A stretch of DNA of 64,000 nt from Sphingomonas sp. GC_Shp_5 (GCF_026540855.1 NZ_JALNUP010000002.1:186001-250000), one strand, 5' to 3'. Positions 1 through 11,770 are shown, numbered from the stretch's first letter. Notes: generated by a model from the letters alone, not told the origin. Made by a program: numbers and translations.

Positions 1-464
1 AGGCGCAGATCGCACTGCGCCGCGCACATGACGCCAAGGCAAAGGATGCCGCGGTGTGGCGGGCGGCGCGGAGCTGGATCGTCAAGGCCAACCACCTCGA
101 TCCGAATGACGCGCAGGCGCTGCTGCTGTTCTACGAAAGCTTCGAGCTTGCCGATCAGCCGCCCACCGCCAGCGCAATCCAGGCGCTGGATCGCGCGCTC
201 GAACTGGTGCCGCAGGATCCCGGCCTCCGCTTCGCCGTCGCCCGCCAGGCGATCGTCGATGGCAAGATCGACGATGCGCGCCACACGCTGCAGCCGCTGG
301 CGTACGATGCCCATGCCGGCCCCAACAACCCGGCCGCGCAGCTCGTCGCGCTGCTCGACGCCGGCCTCAAGGGCAAGGCCGCGCTCGAAGCGGCCGACAA
401 GGCCGACGGCGAGAAGGCCGCCACCGCCACGGCATCGGGCAGCGCTGGAGGCAGCGCGCCGTAA
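1..464 (+). CDS. TPR-like protein, C-terminal part (5' end outside window)
   Basis: The reading frame is open from the first bases of the window, so the true start lies upstream; the first in-frame GTG (54) is only an internal codon. The visible part is about 153 residues and alpha-helical, with the spacing of tetratricopeptide repeats: a segment with LDPNDAQAL followed by a helix pair, then LELVPQDPGLRFAVAR. It ends in a low-complexity Ala/Gly/Ser tail. TPR proteins usually act as protein-protein scaffolds; no catalytic residue is visible. The nearest downstream gene is on the other strand, so there is no operon partner in view. A specific role cannot be assigned from this fragment. Confidence 0.75.
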   Translation, partial: AQIALRRAHDAKAKDAAVWRAARSWIVKANHLDPNDAQALLLFYESFELADQPPTASAIQALDRALELVPQDPGLRFAVARQAIVDGKIDDARHTLQPLAYDAHAGPNNPAAQLVALLDAGLKGKAALEAADKADGEKAATATASGSAGGSAP

Positions 465-493
465 TCTCTGACGAGGCGAGCTGCCTCTCGCAC

Positions 494-562
494 TCCGTTC
501 GCCCTGAGCTTGTCCAAGGGCAGTGAAACCCATGGGCCTCGACAGGCTCAGCACGAATGGGA
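494..562. repeat. Intergenic imperfect inverted repeat
   Basis: Two arms, one reading TTCGCCCTGAGCTTGTCCAA and the other the approximate reverse complement (TCGACAGGCTCAGCACGAA on the + strand), flank a short centre. This looks like the dispersed 'CTGAGC-TTGTC' hairpins common in sphingomonad intergenic regions. It lies between the convergent ends of the TPR gene and the ada-like gene, so it may act as a bidirectional 3'-end structure. That role is inferred. Confidence 0.6.
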
Positions 563-636
563 TCAGACTGATCCTCCACCAGCACCCCGTCCGGGAGCAG
601 GATCGTCCGGGACGCCGGCCGCCGTGTCGGCAGCGG

Positions 637-1677
637 CTAACCTCGCTCGCGGTCCAGCAGCGCCCGTTTGCGTTCCATCCCATAGGCATAGCCGCCGGCG
701 CTGCCGTCGCCCCGCAGCACGCGATGGCAGGGCACCACCACCGCCAGCGGGTTGGCACCGCACGCGCTGCCCGCCGCCCGTGTCGCGCCGGGGGCGCCGG
801 CCGCGGCGGCCAGCTGTGCGTAGCTGCGGGTTTCGCCAGCCGGAATGGTCTGGAGGACCTGCCACACCGCCTCCTGAAAGGCGGTGCCGCGCACGTCGAG
901 CGGCAGGTCGTGGTCGCGCTCGGGCGATTCCACCTGTGCCACCACCCGTGCCGCCAGATCGGCGAGCGCGTCGTCGCCGGCGATCACCGTTGCCCGCGGG
1001 AAGCGCGCAACCAGCGCCACATCATCCTCGTCGAACGCGATCCGGCAAAGCCCCTTGTCGGTGGCGGCGATCAGCAGCGGGCCGAGGCTGGTGGCGGCGA
1101 TCGTCCAGCGGATCGTCGCGCTGGCGCCCCCGCGCGCCCAGGCGCTCGGCGCCATCCCCAGCCGCGGTGCCGCCTCGTCATAGAAACGGCTCGGCGCCGA
1201 ATAGCCCGCCTCGTAGATCGCATCCGTCACCCGATCCTCGTCGCGCAGCGCGTCGGCGGCCCGGCCGGCGCGCAGGCCGCGGGCATAGGCCGAGGGCGTC
1301 ACCCCGGTCGCGCGCTTGAACAGCCTGTGAAAATGGTGCGGCGCATAGCCGACCGCGGCGGCGAGCGGGCCGAGCGTGATCGGCGCCTCGGCGGTTTCGA
1401 TCAGCCGTACCGCCTCGGCGACCGCGACCCGGTCGCGCCCGACCGCGTCGGGCAGGCAGCGCCGGCAGGCGCGGAAACCGGCGGCCTGCGCGGCAGCCGG
1501 ATCAGCATGGAAGGAGACGTTCTCGCGCCGCGGGTGGCGCGCCGGGCAACTCGGCTTGCAATAGATGCCGGTGGTCTTCACCCCGATCACGAACCACCCG
1601 TCGTGGCTCCGGTCGCGGGCGGCGAAGGCGGCCCAGGCGGCCTCCTGATCGATTGCGGGGTCGATGATCGTGCTCAT
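637..1677 (-). CDS. ada: Ada-like bifunctional transcriptional regulator / O6-methylguanine-DNA methyltransferase
   Basis: A 346-residue protein with the full Ada layout. An N-terminal zinc domain carries four cysteines at about C40, C44, C71 and C74; one of these accepts methyl from DNA phosphotriesters in the family. A central AraC-type helix-turn-helix follows (region with HHFHRLFKRATG). The C-terminal O6-alkylguanine transferase domain has PCHRV with acceptor C317. Ada proteins repair alkylated DNA and, once methylated, activate their own and other repair genes. The start at 1677 (MSTIIDP) was chosen over upstream in-frame codons because the zinc domain begins directly after it. No alkB or alkA homologue lies beside it. 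Confidence 0.93.
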   Translation of the reverse strand: MSTIIDPAIDQEAAWAAFAARDRSHDGWFVIGVKTTGIYCKPSCPARHPRRENVSFHADPAAAQAAGFRACRRCLPDAVGRDRVAVAEAVRLIETAEAPITLGPLAAAVGYAPHHFHRLFKRATGVTPSAYARGLRAGRAADALRDEDRVTDAIYEAGYSAPSRFYDEAAPRLGMAPSAWARGGASATIRWTIAATSLGPLLIAATDKGLCRIAFDEDDVALVARFPRATVIAGDDALADLAARVVAQVESPERDHDLPLDVRGTAFQEAVWQVLQTIPAGETRSYAQLAAAAGAPGATRAAGSACGANPLAVVVPCHRVLRGDGSAGGYAYGMERKRALLDRERG

Positions 1678-1746
1678 GATCCCGTATGTAGCGTGGCGGC
1701 GGGACGTCTCCATCCCGCCGCTTGCGCCCAAACACGGGTTTGGGCG

Positions 1747-2421
1747 TCAGCCGCCGTTGGCGTGGAACAGGTCGAGCGTGCGCTGCTTGGCGAGCGTCGC
1801 CGAAGCCTCGTCATATTGCGCGCGGCGATCCGAGTTGAAGCCATGATCGGCGTCATAGGTGTAGACGGTGGCGTTGGGCCAATCCTTGGCGGCGATGGTC
1901 TCGACATCCGCCATCGAGATATGCGCGTCGAGCTTGCCGAAGTGGAGGATCACCGGCACCTTGGGCTCCTCGTCGGCGGCCGCGGCGATCATGCCGCCGT
2001 AATAGCCGCTCGCCGCCGTCACATGGTGCATCCGCGTCGCCGCGAACCAGGCGACCGAACCGCCATAGCAATAGCCGACCACGAACACCGGGCCCTTGGC
2101 CGCCAGCGCATCGATGCAGGTCTGGGTGTCGGCGAGGGTGAGATCGAACGGATGGAGTTCGCGGGCGAGCTTCACGCCGTCGTCAAACCGGGTGTAGTCG
2201 ATCTCGAAGCCCGGCGCCTCGCGATCGAACACCGCCGGGGCGAGCACCTCATAGCCGAGCGCGGCATAATCGTCGCACAGCGAGCGGATATGCTCGGTGA
2301 CTCCGAAGATTTCCTGGATCAGCACCAGCCCGCCACGCCGCGCGCCGCTCGGCTGGGCATGATAGACGCCGATCTCGGCGCCGTCGCTCATCGTCATCCG
2401 TTCCATCGTGCCTGCGCTCAT
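1747..2421 (-). CDS. Dienelactone hydrolase family protein
   Basis: A 224-residue alpha/beta hydrolase. The nucleophile elbow is GYCYGG with Cys118, as in dienelactone hydrolases, which use Cys-His-Asp rather than Ser. A late YDADHGF segment supplies the likely catalytic His. The start at 2421 (MSAGTMERM) is preferred; MTMSDG seven residues later is an alternative. Such proteins hydrolyse dienelactone in chlorocatechol breakdown, but many chromosomal homologues have unknown substrates, and no aromatic degradation genes lie nearby. It is divergent from the F1-ATPase operon, and both promoters must lie in the roughly 225 bp between them. Confidence 0.88.
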   Translation of the reverse strand: MSAGTMERMTMSDGAEIGVYHAQPSGARRGGLVLIQEIFGVTEHIRSLCDDYAALGYEVLAPAVFDREAPGFEIDYTRFDDGVKLARELHPFDLTLADTQTCIDALAAKGPVFVVGYCYGGSVAWFAATRMHHVTAASGYYGGMIAAAADEEPKVPVILHFGKLDAHISMADVETIAAKDWPNATVYTYDADHGFNSDRRAQYDEASATLAKQRTLDLFHANGG

Positions 2422-2493
2422 CGTCTCGATCCTATCTGCCCGAAAGGGGCCCGGCGGTGCCTTTGCGCCGCGACCCCGCGGTTGCGCAACACC

Positions 2494-2522
2494 CTGACAA
2501 AAACCGTTCACGCAACTGTCAT
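2494..2522 (+). promoter_or_regulatory. Candidate sigma-70 promoter for atpHAGDC
   Basis: CTGACA (2494-2499), a 17-nt spacer and TGTCAT (2517-2522) match 5/6 and 4/6 of the consensus boxes. It sits about 125 bp before atpH in the divergent region shared with the hydrolase gene. The match is modest and other placements are possible. Confidence 0.3.
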
Positions 2523-2646
2523 GCAGCCGCCCAGCTTGCTTGCATCATCGCCACCCTCATGCTAGCCGCCCGGCATCCCATGGCAGGCGCGGTTTCGCGC
2601 CCATATCCTTATGGGTCTAACCGTTGATAACGAGGATTTCGATCGC

Positions 2647-3201
2647 GTGGAGACATCCGGCGGTATTCAGGCAAGCTTAGGTGGTCGCTATGCGATCGCG
2701 CTGTTCGAGCTCGCGCGTGATTCCAAGACGATCGACACCGTCGAGCAGAGCCTCGCGACCATTCGCGACGCGCTCGCCCAGTCGGCCGATTTCAAGGCGC
2801 TTACCCTCAGCCCGCTGGTCGCCCGCGGCGCCGCGGTGAAGGCGGTGCTCGCTACCGCCGACACGCTCGGGCTCGACGCGACCACCAAGAACTTCCTCGG
2901 CGTGCTCGCCGAGAACCGCCGGCTCGCCAAGCTGCCCGCGATCACCCGCGCGTTTCGCGAGCTCGCCGCCCGCCGCCGCGGCGAGGTCAGCGCCGAGGTC
3001 GCCAGCGCCTATCCGCTCACCGAAGAGCAGGTCGTCGAACTCAAGCAGCAGCTGCGGGCCCGCGTCGGCCGCGAGGTCGCGGTCGACCTGTCGGTCGATC
3101 CGGCGCTGCTCGGCGGGCTCGTCGTCCGCATTGGCTCACAGATGATCGATTCGTCGATCCGCACCCGTTTGAACACGCTCGCGCACGCGATGAAAGGCTA
3201 A
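2647..3201 (+). CDS. atpH: F1F0 ATP synthase subunit delta
   Basis: A 184-residue OSCP/delta subunit, part of the peripheral stalk linking the F1 alpha3beta3 head to the F0 b/b' dimer. The N-terminal helical domain (GGRYAIALFELA) and the C-terminal signature LGGLVVRIGSQMIDSSI are both clear. It is the first gene of the atpHAGDC operon. I chose the GTG at 2647 because GAGGA stands about ten bases upstream and the protein then starts like relatives. The ATG at 2611 would add 12 residues but has no ribosome-binding site. Confidence 0.96.
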   Translation: METSGGIQASLGGRYAIALFELARDSKTIDTVEQSLATIRDALAQSADFKALTLSPLVARGAAVKAVLATADTLGLDATTKNFLGVLAENRRLAKLPAITRAFRELAARRRGEVSAEVASAYPLTEEQVVELKQQLRARVGREVAVDLSVDPALLGGLVVRIGSQMIDSSIRTRLNTLAHAMKG

Positions 3202-4734
<1,533 letters not shown>

Positions 4735-4739
4735 GCACA

Positions 4740-4825
4740 GTCGTCACCCCAGCGCAGGCTGGGGTCTCACACCGCGTGCGAGCGGCGTGAGACACGAGAT
4801 CCCGGCGATCGCCGGGACGACGGGG
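4740..4825. repeat. Hairpin repeat between atpA and atpG
   Basis: The element fills almost the whole 101-bp atpA-atpG gap. It contains three nested or adjacent hairpins: CCCCAGC/GCTGGGG, an arm GTCTCAC pairing with GTGAGAC, and the palindrome CCCGGCGATCGCCGGG. Bases 4742-4768 are identical over 27 nt to the reverse complement of 27145-27171 in the dnaK-dnaJ gap, so this is a dispersed family. In mid-operon it may stabilise or attenuate mRNA. Confidence 0.85.
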
Positions 4826-4835
4826 TAAGGAAAGA

Positions 4836-5723
4836 ATGGCGTCACTCAAGGCCCTCAAGATCCGCATCGGCTCGGTGAAGTCGACGCAGAAGATCACCAA
4901 GGCGATGAAGATGGTCGCCGCCGCCAAGCTGCGCCGCGCGCAGGAGGCGGCGATGGCCGGCCGTCCCTATGCCGAGCGGCTCGAGGGCGTGGTCGCGAGC
5001 CTGGCCGGCCGTATCGGCGGCGGCATCGGCGTCTCGCCGCTGCTCGCGGGCACCGGCAAGGACCAGGTCCAGCTGATCGTGATCGCCACCTCCGAGCGCG
5101 GCCTCGCCGGCGCGTTCAACAGCAACATCGTCCGCGCGGCACGCCGCAAGGCCGAGGAGCTGGAGAAGGCGGGCAAGACCGTACGCTTCTACATCGCCGG
5201 CAAGAAGGGGCGGGTGATCCGCCGCTTCTATCCCGACCAGATCCTTGCCGATCACGATCTCGCCGGGATCAAGAACGTCGCCTTCGCCGATGCCAAGGGG
5301 ATCGCCGACGATCTCATCGCGCGCTACGCCAAGGGCGAGTTCGACGTCGCTCATCTGTTCTACGCCAAGTTCGTCTCGGCGCTGGTGCAGGAGCCGACCG
5401 GCCAGCAGATCATCCCGGTGTCGGTACCGGCTCCGGCCGCCGCCAAGGGTACGGTCGCCGCGGCCGAGGCGGTGACGGAGTATGAGCCGGACGAGGAGAC
5501 CATCCTTGCCGATCTGCTGCCGCGCAACGTCGCGATCCAGCTGTTCCGCGCGCTGCTGGAAAATGCCGCCTCGGAACAGGGCAGCCGCATGAACGCGATG
5601 GAAAACGCGACCAAGAACGCAGGCGACATGATCAATCGCCTGTCGATCGAATATAACCGCACCCGTCAGGCCGCGATCACCACCGAGCTGGTGGAAATCA
5701 TCTCGGGCGCCGAAGCGCTCTAA
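4836..5723 (+). CDS. atpG: F1F0 ATP synthase subunit gamma
   Basis: A 295-residue gamma subunit, the rotating central shaft inside alpha3beta3. The N-terminal coiled-coil helix contains KITKAMKMVAAAKL, and the C-terminal helix ends NRTRQAAITTELVEIISGA; both are family hallmarks. The start at 4836 follows AAGGAAAGA. It is separated from atpA by the repeat element and followed 24 bp later by atpD. Confidence 0.97.
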   Translation: MASLKALKIRIGSVKSTQKITKAMKMVAAAKLRRAQEAAMAGRPYAERLEGVVASLAGRIGGGIGVSPLLAGTGKDQVQLIVIATSERGLAGAFNSNIVRAARRKAEELEKAGKTVRFYIAGKKGRVIRRFYPDQILADHDLAGIKNVAFADAKGIADDLIARYAKGEFDVAHLFYAKFVSALVQEPTGQQIIPVSVPAPAAAKGTVAAAEAVTEYEPDEETILADLLPRNVAIQLFRALLENAASEQGSRMNAMENATKNAGDMINRLSIEYNRTRQAAITTELVEIISGAEAL

Positions 5724-7226
<1,503 letters not shown>

Positions 7227-7234
7227 GCTTCCGC

Positions 7235-7353
7235 CCCTCCCGATCGCGGGAGGGTCTGTAGTGCCCCTCCCGTGATCGGGAGGGGCTGGGGGAGGGTTTT
7301 GTTGACGCCCTGTCCCACCATGGCCTCCCCCGACCCCTCCCGCATGGGAGGGG
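7235..7353. repeat. Tandem CCCTCCC/GGGAGGG hairpins between atpD and atpC
   Basis: Three copies of a G/C hairpin are visible: one at about 7235-7254, a second CCCCTCCC/GGGAGGGG pair at about 7264-7285, and a third with arms 7334-7341 and 7346-7353. The third ends one base before the atpC Shine-Dalgarno sequence. Such hairpins are common between genes in sphingomonads. The tandem arrangement inside an essential operon may adjust how much atpC is made. Confidence 0.8.
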
Positions 7354-7365
7354 GGAGAAGAACAG

Positions 7366-7617
7366 ATGCTGCACTTCGAACTCGTCACGCCTGAGAAGCT
7401 GGTCCGTTCCGAGGACGTCTACATGGTGGTCGTGCCCGGCACCGAGGGCGACTTCGGCGTGCTCGAAGGCCATGCGCCGCTGATGTCCACCGTCCGCGAC
7501 GGCGCGCTGTCGGTTTACCGCACCCAGGGCGGCACCGCCGAGACCATCGCGATCCAGGGCGGATTCGCCGAGGTCAACGCCAAGGGTCTCACCGTGCTCG
7601 CCGAGCGCGCGGGCTGA
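7366..7617 (+). CDS. atpC: F1F0 ATP synthase subunit epsilon, short form
   Basis: An 83-residue protein with only the N-terminal beta-sandwich of epsilon ([26 protein letters not shown]). The two-helix C-terminal domain that inhibits ATP hydrolysis in E. coli (about 139 residues in full) is missing. In alphaproteobacteria a separate zeta subunit can take over inhibition (established for Paracoccus); no zeta gene is in this window. The start at 7366 is preceded by GGAG at 7354-7357, which can be buried in the hairpin before it. Confidence 0.95.
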   Translation: MLHFELVTPEKLVRSEDVYMVVVPGTEGDFGVLEGHAPLMSTVRDGALSVYRTQGGTAETIAIQGGFAEVNAKGLTVLAERAG

Positions 7618-7643
7618 GCTAGCCCGCGCGGCGGTTCCCTTTT
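7606..7643 (+). terminator. Rho-independent terminator of atpHAGDC
   Basis: A 10-bp perfect stem (7606-7615 with 7621-7630, core GCGCGGGCT/AGCCCGCGC) has a 5-nt loop. The atpC stop codon spans the stem-loop junction. A pyrimidine/T-rich run (TTCCCTTTT) follows. The overlap with the stop codon places transcript release directly behind the last F1 gene. Confidence 0.65.
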
Positions 7644-7834
7644 CCTGGTGGTTGGGGCGCAGCCAAGGCACACTGGCGCCCGGCTGTCCTACACGATCCG
7701 ATTATGCCAGCGTCGAAAGCCGGAGTCGTTTTGGCTCCCCGCTCTTTCTGACGTCGATCAAAACGACTGCCACGCCTATCCCCGCGTGAAGCGCGGAGAG
7801 GCACAAGCGGTCACCCCACCACCACTGGCATCGT

Positions 7835-7906
7835 GAACTTGTTTCAGGATCCGTGGCCCGGAAGTGGCCGGCGGACAGCGCCGGCCGTGAGTGCTGAAAC
7901 GAGTTC
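7835..7906. repeat. GAACTTGTTTCAG / CTGAAACGAGTTC inverted repeat
   Basis: Arms at 7835-7847 and 7894-7906 pair with one mismatch around a GC-rich centre. A related element with the same CGAGTTCAGCATGACG edge is at 23451-23542. It lies between convergent genes, consistent with a dispersed intergenic repeat. Confidence 0.75.
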
Positions 7907-7950
7907 AGCATGACGAATAAGGTGGACGTGAGCCACCTGGCAGCCGCCAC

Positions 7951-7993
7951 CAGGTGAGACTTTCGTGAGACTTTCGGCGGAATTCCGCCATTT
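7951..7993 (-). repeat. 43-nt element, copy 1, behind priA
   Basis: It matches 50324-50366 at 39 of 43 positions, in the same orientation. On the minus strand it is a self-complementary GGCGGAATTCCGCC hairpin followed by GAAAGTCTCAC written twice. It begins 15 nt after the priA stop codon; the other copy begins 11 nt after the GT39 stop. A 3'-end processing or termination role is inferred from that position. Confidence 0.75.
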
Positions 7994-8008
7994 CCCACAT
8001 CGTGGCGC

Positions 8009-10180
8009 TTACAGGAAACTGTACGGATCCACATCCACCGTCACCCGCGCCTTGGCCGGCCAGTCGAGCGCGCCGAGCCAATCGCGGATCACGTCCTGCA
8101 CGTCGAGCGCGCGGCGGGCGTGGACCAGCAGGCGGTAGCGGTGTCGCCCGCGCAGCATCGCCAGCGGGGCAGGGGCGGGGCCGTAGACTGCCATGCCCTC
8201 GACCTGCGGCGCCGAGCGCCCGACCAGCAGCGCCGTCTCATGGGCACAGGCGCGATCCTCCGAGGAGACCACGATCGCCGCATAGCGCCCGAACGGCGGT
8301 GCGCCGGCATCGCGCCGTGCCTCGGTCTCGGCCTCGTAGAACGCCTCGGCATCGCCGGTGACCAGCGCCTGCATCACCTGCGCCTTGGGGCTGTGGGTCT
8401 GGATGAACACATGCCCGGGCTTTTCGCCGCGGCCGGCACGGCCCGACACCTGGCGGATCTGCTGGAAGGTCCGCTCCGCCGCGCGCAGGTCGCCGCCCTC
8501 GAGGCCGAGGTCGGCATCGACCACGCCGACCAGGGTCAGGTTGGGGAAATGATAGCCCTTGGTGACGAGCTGGGTGCCGACGACGATGTCGATGTCGCCT
8601 GCCTCCATTCGGCCGACAAACTCCGCCGCCTTGGCGGGCGACCAGATCGTGTCGGAGGTCACCACCGCTGTTTTTGCCTCGGGGAACAGCGCAGTCACCT
8701 CGTCGGCGATCCGCTCCACCCCCGGCCCGCAGGCGACCAGCGTGTCCTCTTCCTTGCACTCGGGGCACAGCCGCGGGATCGGCTCGACATGGCCGCAATG
8801 GTGGCAGGCGAGCCGGCGGGTGAGGCGATGTTCCACCATCCAGGCGGTGCAATTGGGGCATTGGAAGCGGTGCCCGCAGGTCCGGCACAAGGTGAGCGGC
8901 GCATAGCCGCGGCGATTGAGGAACAACAGCGACTGCTCGCCCTTGGCCAGCGTGTCCGCCATCGCCGAAACGAGCTGCGGCGCCAGCCAGCGGCCGCGCT
9001 CGGGCGGGTGCTCGATGAGGTCGATCGGCTCGATTGTCGGCATCTCGGCGGGGCCGTAGCGACCGGGCAGCTTGAGCTCGGCATAGCGGCCGATCTCCAC
9101 CTGCTGGCGGGTCTCGATCGCCGGCGTCGCCGAGGCGAGGATCACCGGGCAGCCCTCGAACTTGCCGCGCATCACCGCGACGTCGCGGGCGTGGTAATGC
9201 ACGCCCTCTTCCTGCTTGAAGCTGCTTTCATGCGCCTCGTCGACGATGATCAGCCCGAGGTTGCGATAGGGCAGGAACAGCGCCGAGCGTGCGCCGACGG
9301 TGACCAGCGCCTCGCCGCTGGCGATCGCCCGCCAGGCGCGGCGCCGCTGGGTGGAGCGCAGGCCCGAATGCCAGGGCACGGGCTCGCAGCCGAAACGGTC
9401 GTGGAAGCGCTTGAGGAACGGTTCGGTGAGCGCGATCTCGGGGAGCAGCACCAGCGTCTGCCGGCCGAGCCGGATCGCCTCGGCGACTGCTTCGAAATAG
9501 ACCTCGGTCTTGCCCGATCCGGTGACGCCGTCGAGCAGCGTGGGGCGGAAGTCATGGTCGCGCACGCCCGCCGTCAGCACCTCGGCGGCGGCGCGCTGCT
9601 GGTCGGAGAGCACGGGCGGGCCGAAACCGGGATCGGGCACCGGATACGGGCTATCAATGCTGACCTCGACCGCCTCCAACGCGCCGCATTTGACGAGGCC
9701 GCGGATCACCGCGTCCGAGACCTCGGCGAGCGTGGCGAGCTCGCGGATCAGCCCCTGGCGGTCACCGATTCGCTCGAGCGCCTGCTCGCGCTGCGGGGTG
9801 AGCCGCGGCGGCACCTCGCCGGTGGCGCGATATTCGGTTGCGGTGCGCGCACCTTCCAGTGCCGAGGTGGAGGCGAGCGCCATCCGCACCACCGCGGCGG
9901 GCGGCGCAAGGTAATAAGCGGCGGTCCATTCGATCAGCCGGCGCAGCGGCGCGCGCAGCGCCGGCGCATCGACCACGCCGAGCAGATTGCGCAGGCGGTT
10001 GTCGCCGACCTCGGCGTCCGATGGCAGTCGTTCGGGCTCCCAGGCGACGCCGAGCAGCTGGCGTGGCCCGAGCGGCGCGATCACGATCGATCCGGGCTCC
10101 ACGGCCATGCCGGCGGGCACCCGATAATCGAGTGGGCCGAGGGCGGAGTTGAGGACGAGGACACGGGCACGGGACGACAT
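8009..10180 (-). CDS. priA: Primosomal protein N' (replication restart helicase PriA)
   Basis: A 723-residue superfamily 2 DNA helicase that reloads the replisome at collapsed forks. Visible in order: the N-terminal 3'-DNA-binding domain, the P-loop GVTGSGKT at 218-225, the DEAH box at 314-317, and the zinc-binding insert with eight cysteines (C432, C435, C441, C444, C459, C462, C472, C475). The helicase C-terminal motif with GTQLVTKGYHF follows. Length is normal. The upstream gene on the same strand is a GGDEF protein 61 bp away; the 43-nt element follows the stop codon. Confidence 0.97.
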   Translation of the reverse strand: MSSRARVLVLNSALGPLDYRVPAGMAVEPGSIVIAPLGPRQLLGVAWEPERLPSDAEVGDNRLRNLLGVVDAPALRAPLRRLIEWTAAYYLAPPAAVVRMALASTSALEGARTATEYRATGEVPPRLTPQREQALERIGDRQGLIRELATLAEVSDAVIRGLVKCGALEAVEVSIDSPYPVPDPGFGPPVLSDQQRAAAEVLTAGVRDHDFRPTLLDGVTGSGKTEVYFEAVAEAIRLGRQTLVLLPEIALTEPFLKRFHDRFGCEPVPWHSGLRSTQRRRAWRAIASGEALVTVGARSALFLPYRNLGLIIVDEAHESSFKQEEGVHYHARDVAVMRGKFEGCPVILASATPAIETRQQVEIGRYAELKLPGRYGPAEMPTIEPIDLIEHPPERGRWLAPQLVSAMADTLAKGEQSLLFLNRRGYAPLTLCRTCGHRFQCPNCTAWMVEHRLTRRLACHHCGHVEPIPRLCPECKEEDTLVACGPGVERIADEVTALFPEAKTAVVTSDTIWSPAKAAEFVGRMEAGDIDIVVGTQLVTKGYHFPNLTLVGVVDADLGLEGGDLRAAERTFQQIRQVSGRAGRGEKPGHVFIQTHSPKAQVMQALVTGDAEAFYEAETEARRDAGAPPFGRYAAIVVSSEDRACAHETALLVGRSAPQVEGMAVYGPAPAPLAMLRGRHRYRLLVHARRALDVQDVIRDWLGALDWPAKARVTVDVDPYSFL

Positions 10181-10241
10181 CGGCCCTCATATGGGGCCTC
10201 GGCGGGGTGGCGTGAAGCGGGTCGTTCGGCGGCGGCCCGGC

Positions 10242-11699
10242 TCAGCCGGCGGCGCGGTAGCGATCCATCCGCCGGCGCTCGCCGGTGCGGCTGCGCTTGG
10301 CGGCATAAAGGATGGTGTCGGCGCGGTGGGTAAAGTCGCGAGCGCTGTGGCAATCCTCGCCGAGCGCGGCGACGCCCACGGTGCCGGCGCTGACCAGGAT
10401 GATGCCCTTGGCGGCGACCTGCCATTGCAGTGCCTCTTCCAGCCGCCTCGCCAGCTGGTCGGGTGCGTGGACCAGCAGCGAATCCTCGACGATCAGCGCG
10501 AACTCGTCGCCGCCGATCCGGGCCGGGGTGCAGCCGGCGAGCCATGGCGCGGTCAGCACCTGGCCCACCCGGCGCAGCACGTCGTCGCCGGCGCTGTGGC
10601 CGAGCGTGTCGTTGATCGCCTTGAAGCCGTCGAGGTCGATCAGCGCGAGCAGCAGCGGGCGCTCCTCGCTGCAGGCCCGCTCCATGGCACGGGCCAGCTG
10701 CCGGTCGAACGCGGCGCGATTGGCGATGCCGGTCAGCGCGTCGGTATCGGCCGAGTGGCGCAGCGCCAATTCGAGCGCATGGCGTTCGGTGATATCCTGG
10801 AACACGCCAACCATCGCCACGGTGCGGCCCTCGACCACATCGGCTTCGGCCATGCTGCGCACCTTGCGCGGCTGGCCGGGCCGGGCGCAGAAATCCACCT
10901 CGATGTCGAACGAGCTGCCAGTGGCGATCGCCCGCTCGAACTCGGCCTGGACCACCTCGCGAGCCTCCGGCGGAAACGGCGCCATCGCCTCCTCCAGCGA
11001 CGGCGTCGCGCCGATCGGCCGTTCGTAGATGGCGAACACGCCATCCGACCAGTCGAGCCGGGCGTCGTTGATCGAGTAGCGCCACGAGCCGATCCGCGCC
11101 ATCCGCTCGGCCTGGCGGAAGATCCGATCGTGCCGCACGAGATCGGTGGAAAGCTGCTGGCTGGCGGTGGCGAGCCGCACCGCCTCCAGCGCGGTCTGCC
11201 GCGCCGCGATCAGCGCCTCGGCAAGGGAAGCAAGGTGCAGCAGCGCGGCGCGGCCGGCGGCGTTCAGCGACCGGGGCGCGGTGTCGGTGACGCACAGCGC
11301 CCCGATCGGCTGCCGCTGCCCGTCGCCGTCGATCGCATGGATCGGCATGCCGGCATAGAAGCGGACGGTGTCGGAACGGGTCAGCGGATTGGCGGCGAAG
11401 CGCGCGTCTGCAGCGGCGTCGTCGATCACCATCGGCGTCGATCCACGGATGGTGTGGTCGCAGAACGCCATGTCGCGGGGCAGGTTCTGGATATCGTTGG
11501 GCGTGCCGGCCTTGATCCACTGGCGGTCGCGATCGATCAGCGTGAGCAGTGCCATCGGGCAGCCGAGCATCTGCGCCGCCAGCGCCACCAGCGCGTCGAA
11601 CTCCTGTTCCGGCGCGGTGTCGAGCAGGTCGAGCGAGTGGAGGGTGGCCAGGCGCTGCTCGTCTTGCACGGGCGAGATCGGAGGGACGGCAGCGGACAT
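10242..11699 (-). CDS. GAF-PAS-GGDEF diguanylate cyclase
   Basis: About 485 residues. An N-terminal GAF-like sensor (residues about 25-170, with DTAPEQEFD and FYAGMPI) is followed by a short PAS segment (about 195-310, ending VGVFQDITERHALE) and a GGDEF domain with the intact motif at 396-400. It is predicted to make cyclic di-GMP. I see no RxxD inhibitory site in the residues before GGDEF, so product feedback may be absent. The start at 11699 (MSAAVPP) was preferred; an ATG at 11762 would overlap the divergent xerC promoter. Ligand and target are unknown. Confidence 0.88.
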   Translation of the reverse strand: MSAAVPPISPVQDEQRLATLHSLDLLDTAPEQEFDALVALAAQMLGCPMALLTLIDRDRQWIKAGTPNDIQNLPRDMAFCDHTIRGSTPMVIDDAAADARFAANPLTRSDTVRFYAGMPIHAIDGDGQRQPIGALCVTDTAPRSLNAAGRAALLHLASLAEALIAARQTALEAVRLATASQQLSTDLVRHDRIFRQAERMARIGSWRYSINDARLDWSDGVFAIYERPIGATPSLEEAMAPFPPEAREVVQAEFERAIATGSSFDIEVDFCARPGQPRKVRSMAEADVVEGRTVAMVGVFQDITERHALELALRHSADTDALTGIANRAAFDRQLARAMERACSEERPLLLALIDLDGFKAINDTLGHSAGDDVLRRVGQVLTAPWLAGCTPARIGGDEFALIVEDSLLVHAPDQLARRLEEALQWQVAAKGIILVSAGTVGVAALGEDCHSARDFTHRADTILYAAKRSRTGERRRMDRYRAAG

Positions 11700-11770
11700 C
11701 GTAGCTTGCTCTGCCACGAACCGAGTTAATATTGTTTGCAGTAGAAACCTCATGGGGCTCATGCAGCGCC

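Larger units (their letters stand above)
7618..8008. other. Gene-free interval between atpC and priA
   Basis: 391 bp without a convincing reading frame. From the atpC end it holds the terminator, about 190 bp of unassigned sequence (no tRNA or known RNA recognised), an inverted repeat (7835-7906) and the 43-nt element (7951-7993). The two flanking genes converge here. Confidence 0.7.

Noticed and set aside
523..2565. 680-residue open frame on the + strand
   Set aside because: It is antisense to ada and the hydrolase; composition is Arg/Gly/His-rich with no recognisable domain, typical of shadow frames in high-GC DNA.
7618..7830. tRNA or sRNA gene
   Set aside because: No cloverleaf, no clear promoter-terminator pair; nothing recognised.
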